A DNA stretch of 12,134 nucleotides from CAYSLC01 sp964431545 (GTDB taxonomy: Bacteria; Desulfobacterota; Desulfobacteria; Desulfobacterales; JAABSP01). The position numbers and the translations under genes are program-made. How positions within the stretch are numbered: the stretch's first letter is position 1; each line of letters opens with the position of its first letter. Location: the NCBI GenBank assembly GCA_964431545.1, contig CAYSLC010000172.1, forward strand, positions 1 to 12,134. The letters are read 5' to 3'. Shown piece by piece: positions 6,334-12,134 of this stretch. The notes under the pieces are model-generated. The model did no database searches, was not told the DNA's origin, and was given only the letters and a program-made list of their open reading frames with translations.

Positions 6334-6975
6334 ATGGCAAGAATCATCGGAGACGCGGACGAACTGATCACCGCGGTGCGTCACATGGCCGGGAGCGACG
6401 CCCGACAGATCCGCCGGGAGGCCGAGGCGGAGGCGGAGAAGATCCGGAACACGACACGGGAGGCGGCCGATCGCCGGCGGGAGTCGATCCTCGGGGAGGC
6501 CCGGGAAAAGGAATCGGAGATCCGCCGGACCCGGCGGGCGGAGGCGGCGCGCCGGGAGCGGGAGGACCGGCTCCGGGACCGGCAGGCGGTACTGGACGAG
6601 ATCTGGGAGAGGGCGGAAAAGCGGCTACGCGACCTGACCGGGGAGGAAGAGGCCTATGAAGAATGCCTCCGGCGGCTGACCCTGGCGGGGGTGGAGGTCC
6701 TCGGACCCGGAGAGCACACGGTGGCGGCCTGTGCAAAAGGGCACCCGAAACTTACCGAGGAGCGGCTCTCCCAATGGGCCGGGACGGCCTCCGAACGGAC
6801 CGGCGGGGAGGTCTCTTTGACCGCGGCGCAAGAGCCCCTCTCCGAGGCCTGGGGAGGACTGGTGATCCGGGATGCGTCGGGCCGGCGGCGGGTGGATCTG
6901 ACCTTTCCGGCCCGCCTTCGCCGGGCCCGGGAGGAGATGGTGGAACAGGTCATGGATCGGCTGGTGAGGCCATGA
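6334..6975 (+). CDS. V/A-type ATPase peripheral-stalk subunit E, 213 aa
   Basis: Subunit E pairs with H/G to form the outer stalk that links the A3B3 head to subunit I. The first half (about residues 20-105) is a long charged coiled coil (EAEAEAEKIRNTTREAADRR, then repeated Arg/Glu runs). The second half (about 105-213) is a globular domain with LTLAGVEVLGPGEHTV and the conserved-type end GGLVIRDASGRRRVDLTFPARL, near which the family contacts the head. The length of 213 aa is typical (about 190-210). There is no membrane segment. The start is supported by AGGAGG. It ends in an ATGA overlap with the A gene (6972-6975). Its upstream boundary is the N gap, but the start codon and ribosome site are both present, so the gene appears complete. 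Confidence 0.87.
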   Translation: MARIIGDADELITAVRHMAGSDARQIRREAEAEAEKIRNTTREAADRRRESILGEAREKESEIRRTRRAEAARREREDRLRDRQAVLDEIWERAEKRLRDLTGEEEAYEECLRRLTLAGVEVLGPGEHTVAACAKGHPKLTEERLSQWAGTASERTGGEVSLTAAQEPLSEAWGGLVIRDASGRRRVDLTFPARLRRAREEMVEQVMDRLVRP

Positions 6976-8885
6976 GCGAACCGGTGGGGACCCTTCGGCG
7001 GATCAGCGAATTCATCGTTCACGCCCGGCTCACCGGGCCGTTGACCATGGCCGAGCAGGTCCGGGTGGGGGAGGAGGCGCTTACGGCCGAGGTGATCGGC
7101 CTTGCCGCCGGATCTGCGACCATCCAAGTATACGAGGATACCACCGGCCTGCGTCCCGGCGCGCCGGTCCGCCGGACGGGCCGCCCCCTCTCCGCCGTCC
7201 TGGGGCCCGGACTCATCGGAAGCGTCTTCGACGGGATTCAACGTCCCCTGGATGTGCTTCGGGAACGATCGGGAATACGGATCCGGCGGGGGATCCGCCC
7301 CGCCGCCCTCGATCCCGATCGGCAGTGGACCTTTTCGCCCCACGCCTCCCGGGGGGACGACGTTTCCGCCGGCGACCTCCTGGGAACCGTCGAGGAGACG
7401 CCCCTCATCGAACACCGGATCCTGGTGCCGCCGGGGATTTCCGGAACGGTGAAGGAGATCGCCGAAGAGGGGGCGTACGGCGTCGACGACCGCATCGCGG
7501 TCTTGGCGGACGCCGCCGAAGCGGAGCACCCCCTGACCCTGTCCCAGCGATGGAGCGTCCGGCGTCCCCGTCCCGTGCGGGAGCGGCTCCGGCCCGACGT
7601 GCCCCTCATCTCCGGCCAGCGGGTCATCGACACTTTTTTTCCCCTGGCCAAGGGCGGGGCCGCCGCGATCCCGGGCGGGTTCGGCACCGGCAAGACGGTG
7701 ATCCAGCACGCCCTGGCCCAGTGGTCCGACGCCGACATCATCATCTATATCGGTTGCGGCGAGCGGGGCAACGAGATGACCGAAGTCCTGGAGGATTTCC
7801 CCCGGCTGAAGGATCCCTGGTCCGGCCGGCCGCTCATGGAGCGGACCCTGCTGATCGCCAACACCTCGGACATGCCGGTCTCCGCCCGGGAGTCCTCCAT
7901 CTACACCGGCGTGACCATCGCCGAATACTACCGGGACCAGGGGTATGACGTGGCCCTGATGGCCGATTCCACCTCCAGATGGGCCCAGGCCCTCCGGGAG
8001 ATCTCCGGGCGCCTGGAGGAGATGCCCATCGAGGAGGGGTATCCGGCCTACCTGCCGGCCCGGCTCTCCGCGTTTTACGAGCGGGCCGGCCGGGTTGAGA
8101 CCCTGGGGGGACGGACGGCCTCGGTCTCCCTCATCGGGGCGGTATCGCCGCCCGGCGGCGACTTCTCCGAGCCGGTGACCCGCCACACCCAGCGGTTTAC
8201 CCAGGTCTGGTGGGCCCTGGACCGGGACCTGGCCCACCAGCGCCACTACCCGGCCGTGGACTGGCTGGGGAGCTACAGCCTCCTGGCCGAGGAGGTGGCC
8301 CGATGGTGGCGTCAAGAGGTCGATGGGGAATGGAGCGATCTGCGAAACCGTGCCATGGCGGTTCTCCACGAGGAATCCTCCCTCCGGCAGCTGGTTCAGT
8401 TGGTGGGCCCGGACGCCCTTTCCGAGCCGCAGCAATGGGTGCTCACCGGCGCACGTCTCCTCCGGGAGGGATTTCTCCAACAGAACGCCCTCCACCAGGT
8501 GGACGCCTATTCGGTTCCCGAAAAGCAGGTGAAGCTGCTCCGGCTGCTGGTGGAGGTGTACCGGAAGGGCCGCGATCTTCTGGACGACGGGATCCCCCTC
8601 CATCGGATCCGGGAGACCGCCCGGCCGGGCGACCTGATCCGCCTGCGCAACGAGGTGCCCAACGACGACCTCGGTGGATTGGACCGGCGGCATGAGGCGC
8701 TGATGAAGGACCTGGAGGGATTGCGATCCCCGTCCGGCCAGGCGACGGAAGAACCGGAGGCGGGTTCCGGGGAACGGGAAGCATCCGCCGACGCGGAGGC
8801 GCCGGCCCATGAGGGGCCGCGGTCCGGAGGCGGCGAGGAGAACGTAGAAAAAGAGGACGAAAAAGAAAAGGAAGCGGCAGAATGA
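6972..8885 (+). CDS. V/A-type ATPase catalytic subunit A, 637 aa
   Basis: This is the ATP-hydrolysing/synthesising subunit of the A3B3 head. An N-terminal beta-barrel (1-75) is followed by the non-homologous bulge region (about 110-190) that distinguishes A from F-type beta. The P-loop is GGFGTGKT (235-242), with K241 and T242 as the expected phosphate/Mg2+ ligands. GCGERGNEMTEVLEDFP (261-277) carries the catalytic E264. The Walker B-type strand VALMADSTSRW has D332. The C-terminal helical domain runs to about 585. A charged low-complexity tail (586-637), rich in Glu and Gly and ending in Lys/Glu, extends beyond the usual 580-600 aa. The P-loop has Gly at position 236 where many homologues have Pro; activity should be unaffected. 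The start overlaps the E stop (ATGA); GGTGAGG at 6963-6969 is a modest ribosome site. Confidence 0.96.
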   Translation: MSEPVGTLRRISEFIVHARLTGPLTMAEQVRVGEEALTAEVIGLAAGSATIQVYEDTTGLRPGAPVRRTGRPLSAVLGPGLIGSVFDGIQRPLDVLRERSGIRIRRGIRPAALDPDRQWTFSPHASRGDDVSAGDLLGTVEETPLIEHRILVPPGISGTVKEIAEEGAYGVDDRIAVLADAAEAEHPLTLSQRWSVRRPRPVRERLRPDVPLISGQRVIDTFFPLAKGGAAAIPGGFGTGKTVIQHALAQWSDADIIIYIGCGERGNEMTEVLEDFPRLKDPWSGRPLMERTLLIANTSDMPVSARESSIYTGVTIAEYYRDQGYDVALMADSTSRWAQALREISGRLEEMPIEEGYPAYLPARLSAFYERAGRVETLGGRTASVSLIGAVSPPGGDFSEPVTRHTQRFTQVWWALDRDLAHQRHYPAVDWLGSYSLLAEEVARWWRQEVDGEWSDLRNRAMAVLHEESSLRQLVQLVGPDALSEPQQWVLTGARLLREGFLQQNALHQVDAYSVPEKQVKLLRLLVEVYRKGRDLLDDGIPLHRIRETARPGDLIRLRNEVPNDDLGGLDRRHEALMKDLEGLRSPSGQATEEPEAGSGEREASADAEAPAHEGPRSGGGEENVEKEDEKEKEAAE

Positions 8886-8920
8886 ACGACACCCGGCGGG
8901 GAGTGGAGGCGTCGTCGTGA
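8882..8920 (+). other. 12-codon bridging ORF between subunits A and B
   Basis: The A stop overlaps an ATG at 8882 (ATGA). This opens a 12-codon frame, MNDTRRGVEASS, whose TGA (8918-8920) overlaps the GTG start of B (GTGA). It therefore fills the 31-base gap between A and B exactly, with stop-start overlaps at both ends. A role in passing ribosomes from A to B is inferred; the peptide itself is unlikely to be functional. Confidence 0.35.
8905..8909 (+). promoter_or_regulatory. Shine-Dalgarno site of subunit B that fixes a GTG start
   Basis: GGAGG lies 7 bases before the GTG at 8917. The next in-frame ATG is far inside the protein, so this site decides the non-ATG start. Confidence 0.75.
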
Positions 8921-10398
8921 AGGGCGCGTTTATCCGGGAGTATGACGGCGCCCACAGGCTCGAAGGTCCCATCCTGGTGGTGGAGATCGCCGGGGACGTG
9001 GGGTACCGGGAGCTGGCGGAGATCGTCTCCCCCGACGGCGGAGTCCGCATGGGACAAGTGCTGGAGGTCAGCGAGGACCGGGCCGTGGTCCAGCTCTTCA
9101 CCGACAGCCACGGCCTCGATCCCTCGGACGTCCGCATCCGGTTCCGGGGCCACCCGCTGCTGGCGCCGGTGGCCCGGGAGATGCTGGGCCGGATCTTCGA
9201 CGGCATGGGGCGTCCCCTGGACGGACTGCCGGAACCCGTCCCCGAGGAGCGGGTCGACGTCAACGGAGCGGCCCTGAACCCGACGGCGAGACACTACCCC
9301 CGGAGCCATATCCGGACCGGGATCTCCGCCATCGACGGCATGAACACCCTGGTGCGGGGCCAGAAGCTGCCCATCTTCTCCGGCAACGGGCTGCCCCACA
9401 ACCGGATGGCCGCCCAGATCGCCCGGCAGGCCCGGGTGGCCGGCGAAGAGGCGTCCTTTGCCATCATCTTCGCGGCCATGGGGGTCTCCCACGATACCGC
9501 CGAGGAATTTCGGAACTCCCTCGAAGAGAGCGGCGCCCTTCCCCGGGCCGCCCTGTTCCTCAACCTGGCCGACGACCCGGCCGTGGAGCGGATCATCACC
9601 CCCCGGGCGGCCCTGAGCCTGGCCGAGTTTCTCGCCTTCCGCCGGGACATGCACATCCTGGTGATCCTCACCGACATGACCAACTACGGGGAGGCCCTTC
9701 GGGAGATCTCCAACCGCCGGGGCGAGGTCCCCACCCGGAAAGGGTTCCCGGGGTATCTCTACAGCGACCTGGCCTCGATGTACGAGCGGTGCGGCCGGGT
9801 CCGGGACCGGGACGGCTCCGTCACCATCGTGCCGATCCTCACCATGCCCAACGACGATATCACCCACCCCCTGCCCGATCTGACCGGCTACATCACCGAG
9901 GGGCAGATCGTCCTGAGCCGTTCCCTCCACCGACAGGGGATCTACCCGCCCATCGACGTGCTCCCCAGCCTCTCCCGCCTCATGAAGGACGGCATCGGGG
10001 AGGGGGAGACCCGAAAGGACCATCAGGATTTGGCCAACCAGCTTTACGCCGCCTACAGCGAGGTGCAAAACGCCCGGAACATGGCCCAGATCATCGGGGA
10101 GGAGGACCTCCCCCGGCGGGACCGGAACTACCTGCGGTTCGGCGAGGCGTTCGAGGGGCGGTTTTTGAAACAGGGGGATCATGAATCCCGCTCCGTGGCG
10201 GAGACCCTCGATCTCGGCTGGACGGTGCTCTCCCGACTGCCCCGGGAGGAGTTGACCCGGGTGAGCCGGGACCAGATCGACCGCCGGTACCCGGAGGGGG
10301 GCCGCGCGGAGGAAAAGGAGGGGGAAGCAGAAACGGAGGAGGGAAGGAACGAGAAGGAAGAGACCGAGAAGGCGGAAACGCGGACGGAGGAGGGATAG
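8917..10398 (+). CDS. V/A-type ATPase nucleotide-binding subunit B, 493 aa
   Basis: This is the non-catalytic partner of A in the hexameric head. An N-terminal barrel (1-75) contains GQVLEVSEDRAVVQLF. In place of a true Walker A motif there is FSGNGLPHNRMAAQ (154-167), the degenerate P-loop expected for B. ILTDMTNYGEALREISNRRG (250-269) and EVPTRKGFPGYLYSDLASMY (270-289) are near-invariant B blocks. LPSLSRLMKDGIG (349-361) contains the arginine (R354) expected to reach into the A active site. The core ends near 460; an extra Glu/Lys-rich tail (461-493) follows and is unlike the rest in base composition (very purine-rich). The start is GTG at 8917 with GGAGG. The stop lies 3 bases before the D start. 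Confidence 0.96.
   Translation: MKGAFIREYDGAHRLEGPILVVEIAGDVGYRELAEIVSPDGGVRMGQVLEVSEDRAVVQLFTDSHGLDPSDVRIRFRGHPLLAPVAREMLGRIFDGMGRPLDGLPEPVPEERVDVNGAALNPTARHYPRSHIRTGISAIDGMNTLVRGQKLPIFSGNGLPHNRMAAQIARQARVAGEEASFAIIFAAMGVSHDTAEEFRNSLEESGALPRAALFLNLADDPAVERIITPRAALSLAEFLAFRRDMHILVILTDMTNYGEALREISNRRGEVPTRKGFPGYLYSDLASMYERCGRVRDRDGSVTIVPILTMPNDDITHPLPDLTGYITEGQIVLSRSLHRQGIYPPIDVLPSLSRLMKDGIGEGETRKDHQDLANQLYAAYSEVQNARNMAQIIGEEDLPRRDRNYLRFGEAFEGRFLKQGDHESRSVAETLDLGWTVLSRLPREELTRVSRDQIDRRYPEGGRAEEKEGEAETEEGRNEKEETEKAETRTEEG
10386..10394 (+). promoter_or_regulatory. Shine-Dalgarno site of subunit D inside the end of B
   Basis: GGAGGAGGG lies within the last codons of B, ending 7 bases before the ATG at 10402. 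The end of the B tail therefore doubles as the ribosome-binding region of D. Confidence 0.7.
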
Positions 10399-10401
10399 CC
10401 C

Positions 10402-11031
10402 ATGGCCGACGTGATGGACGTCAGCCCCACACGGGGGACCCTGCTCCGGCTCCGGGAGGATCTGGAAGGGATCCAGGCCCGCCATGATCTCCTCGACCGG
10501 AAGCGGGAGGTCCTGGTCCGGGAACTCATGGACCGGCTGGAGAAGGCGGAGGAGCTGGAGACGGAGAGCCGGGACCATTTTCAAGAGGCCCACGAGGCGA
10601 TCCGGATGGCCCGCATGCGGATGGGCAGCGATCGGGTCGATTCCATCGACCTCTCCCCGGCGGCATGGGTGGAGGCGAAGGTGACGACCCATACCCTCAT
10701 GGGGGTGAAGATGCCCCAAGTGGAACTCGACATCGACGCCTCGGCGCTCCCCTACGGCCTCCACGACACCAGCGCGGCCCTGGATGAGGCGAGGGAGAAG
10801 TGGCTGGACGTGCTCCGGTTCCTGGGGGAGGCCGCGGAGACCATCACCGCCGTCTGGCGCCTGGCCGTGGAGATGCGAAAGACCCGGCGGCAGGTCAACG
10901 CCCTGGAGACGACCCTCATCCCCCGGTACCGGCGGACCATCGGGTATATCGAAGGCCGCCTGGAGGAGGAGGAACGGGAGGACGTGGTCCATGCCAAGCA
11001 GGTGAAGAAGATGTCCGGAGAAAGGAAGTGA
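10402..11031 (+). CDS. V/A-type ATPase rotor axle subunit D, 209 aa
   Basis: Subunit D is the central shaft rotating inside A3B3. The N terminus VSPTRGTLLRLREDLEGIQA (7-26) is the family pattern (PTR...L..L...L..A). A long helix with LLDRKREVLVRELM (29-42) follows, matching the conserved LK.KR..L..E. The middle (about 70-130) forms the short head region, with VELDIDASALPYGLHDTSAA. The C-terminal helix (about 130-200) includes RQVNALETTLIPRYRRTIGYIEGRLEEEER (split by eye), matching the conserved RRVNALE..IP....T...I...LEE..RE. The length of 209 aa is normal. It is soluble and shows no membrane segments. It ends 19 bases before the next gene start. Confidence 0.94.
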   Translation: MADVMDVSPTRGTLLRLREDLEGIQARHDLLDRKREVLVRELMDRLEKAEELETESRDHFQEAHEAIRMARMRMGSDRVDSIDLSPAAWVEAKVTTHTLMGVKMPQVELDIDASALPYGLHDTSAALDEAREKWLDVLRFLGEAAETITAVWRLAVEMRKTRRQVNALETTLIPRYRRTIGYIEGRLEEEEREDVVHAKQVKKMSGERK

Positions 11032-11037
11032 TCCCGA

Positions 11038-11058
11038 ATGGACGATTCCCATGGATGA
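11038..11058 (+). other. Possible 6-codon leader ORF overlapping the exchanger start
   Basis: ATG at 11038, preceded by AGGAAG (11023-11028), opens MDDSHG and stops at 11056-11058, 5 bases inside the exchanger ATG at 11051. The exchanger has no ribosome site of its own at a normal distance, so it may be translated by re-initiation after this mini-ORF. This could equally be chance. Confidence 0.25.
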
Positions 11059-12134
11059 CCTGAACCGATGGTGGGGGTGGATCGCCCGCCATTTCGATAC
11101 GATCCTCGATATCTCCGCCTGGCCCCTGTGGGCGGATGTGACCGCCTTTCTTGCGGCGGCGGCCGTCATCACCCTCGCCGGGACCAAGCTGTCGGACCTG
11201 GCCGATCGGCTCGCCGACCGCACGGGCCTGGGGGAGGCGATCACCGGGACCCTTTTCCTCGGCCTGGTCACCGCCCTGCCGGGGCTGACCGCCTCGGTGG
11301 TGGCGGCCCTGGACGGCCGTCCGGCCCTGGCCATCAGCAACGCCATCGGCGGCATCGCCATCCAGACCTGCTTTCTTGCCGTGGCCGACGTGGCGCACCC
11401 CAAGGCCAACCTGGAGCACGCGGCCGCATCGGCCACCAACATGATCCAGACGGCGCTCCTGGCGATCCTGCTGGTCCTGGTGATCCTGGGCCTGACCAGC
11501 CCGGACACCGCCATGGCCCATGTCCATCCCATGACCCCGATCCTCTTTCTGGCCGCCGGCTTCGGCTTCTGGATCGCCTACCGCAGCGCCCAGCAACCCA
11601 TGTGGAAGCCCCGAAAGACCGCCCTCACGGTGGAGGATATCCCCGAAGAGGAGCACGAACACGAGCACCTGGGCAGATTGCTCCTCTTCTTCGGCGCCAG
11701 CGCGGCCCTTCTGATCCTCGCCGGCGCGGTGGTGGCCCGGACCACCGGGGAGATCGCCGAGGCGACCGGGATGAGCGAGACGGTGGCCGGGGGGCTGCTC
11801 TCCGGGGTCGCCACCTCCCTGCCGGAGCTGGTCACCACGGTGGCCGCCGTCCGCCAGGGCGCCCTGACCCTTGCCGTGGGCGACATCATCGGCGGCAACT
11901 TTTTCGATGTGCTCTTCGTCTTCGCGGCCGACCTGGTCTACTTCAAAGGCTCCATCTACCACTCCGAAGGCGTCGGCGAGCGGGAGGTCTTCCTCACCGC
12001 CCTGGCCGTTCTGCTCAACATCATCTTCCTTCTGGGCCTCATCTTCCGCCAGCGCACCGGCCCCGCCAACATCGGCGTGGAGAGCATCATGATGGTGGTC
12101 TTCTACGCGGCCGGGTTTGTGGTGTTGAGTCTCT
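11051..12134 (+). CDS. Cation/Ca2+ exchanger superfamily (CaCA) membrane protein, partial at the window end (361 aa seen)
   Basis: This hydrophobic protein has two related halves, as in Na+/Ca2+ or H+/Ca2+ antiporters. The second alpha repeat is canonical: GVATSLPELVTTV (252-264, E259) and GDIIGGNFFDVLF (277-289, N283). The first is altered: GLVTALPGLTASV (71-83), with Gly78 where the ion-binding Glu is expected, and SNAIGGIAI (96-104), with Ile102 in place of Asn. The halves are joined by a hydrophilic loop containing EEEHEHEH (199-206). About 10 hydrophobic segments are visible. The frame from ATG 11051 is open to the last base, so the C terminus is missing. It lies 19 bases after D on the same strand, with no terminator between, and is probably co-transcribed. 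It may exchange cations using the gradient made by the ATPase; the substrate cannot be told from the sequence. Confidence 0.8.
   Translation, partial: MDDLNRWWGWIARHFDTILDISAWPLWADVTAFLAAAAVITLAGTKLSDLADRLADRTGLGEAITGTLFLGLVTALPGLTASVVAALDGRPALAISNAIGGIAIQTCFLAVADVAHPKANLEHAAASATNMIQTALLAILLVLVILGLTSPDTAMAHVHPMTPILFLAAGFGFWIAYRSAQQPMWKPRKTALTVEDIPEEEHEHEHLGRLLLFFGASAALLILAGAVVARTTGEIAEATGMSETVAGGLLSGVATSLPELVTTVAAVRQGALTLAVGDIIGGNFFDVLFVFAADLVYFKGSIYHSEGVGEREVFLTALAVLLNIIFLLGLIFRQRTGPANIGVESIMMVVFYAAGFVVLSL

Noticed and set aside
6654..9263. Very long antisense open frame (869 codons) opposite E, A and B
   Set aside because: It lies opposite strongly conserved ATPase genes; its translation is low-complexity and Pro/Gly/Arg-rich, with no recognisable domain. 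Long antisense frames are expected in GC-rich DNA.
11029..11051. Terminator between subunit D and the exchanger
   Set aside because: The 19-base spacer shows no inverted repeat followed by a T run; co-transcription is more likely.
8443..11532. Antisense open frame of 1029 codons opposite A, B, D and the exchanger
   Set aside because: It spans several sense genes that are clearly real, shows no family motifs and has no convincing ribosome site; it is a GC-bias shadow.

Overview
The window is essentially one co-directional, tightly packed operon on the + strand, encoding a bacterial V/A-type (rotary) ATPase. A membrane protein of the cation/Ca2+ exchanger superfamily follows and runs off the right edge. 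The DNA is very GC-rich, has bacterial Shine-Dalgarno sites and many ATGA/TGATG stop-start overlaps, and comes from a scaffolded draft assembly (a 100-N gap). This fits a high-GC bacterium that uses a V/A-type rather than an F-type enzyme. A Desulfobacterota-like or similar anaerobe would be plausible, but nothing here fixes the taxonomy.

Layout: peripheral-stalk subunit H/G (18-380); central-stalk/rotor adaptor subunit C (380-1447); a standalone soluble protein homologous to the cytoplasmic 'soft' arm of subunit I (1444-2451); an oversized subunit I of 978 aa (2451-5387); proteolipid ring subunit K (5449-5895); subunit F (5911-6213); a 100-N gap flanked by identical 11-mers (6212-6333); peripheral-stalk subunit E (6334-6975); catalytic subunit A (6972-8885); nucleotide-binding subunit B (8917-10398); rotor axle subunit D (10402-11031); and a partial CaCA-type exchanger (11051 to the window end). 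No promoter or terminator lies inside the window. The first gene has a strong Shine-Dalgarno site at the left edge, so the promoter or any earlier operon gene is upstream.

Together A and B form the ATP-binding headpiece, D/F/C the rotor, K the ion-carrying ring, I the stator channel, and E with H the peripheral stalks. The ring Glu is present and Na+-site polar residues are not evident, so H+ coupling is the better guess.

The most interesting feature is subunit I. Its cytoplasmic arm normally occurs once. Here the sequence reads arm N-half, then a complete second arm (N-half plus C-half), then a second C-half, then the membrane domain. This looks like one arm nested inside the distal lobe of another. 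A third copy of the arm is encoded as a separate soluble protein just upstream. The complex may therefore have three arm-like stator elements, which could bind additional E/H stalks (inference). Other points: tiny open frames bridge three of the intergenic gaps, purine-rich charged tails end both A and B, the exchanger has a degenerate first alpha repeat, and the N gap is probably an unmerged contig overlap.
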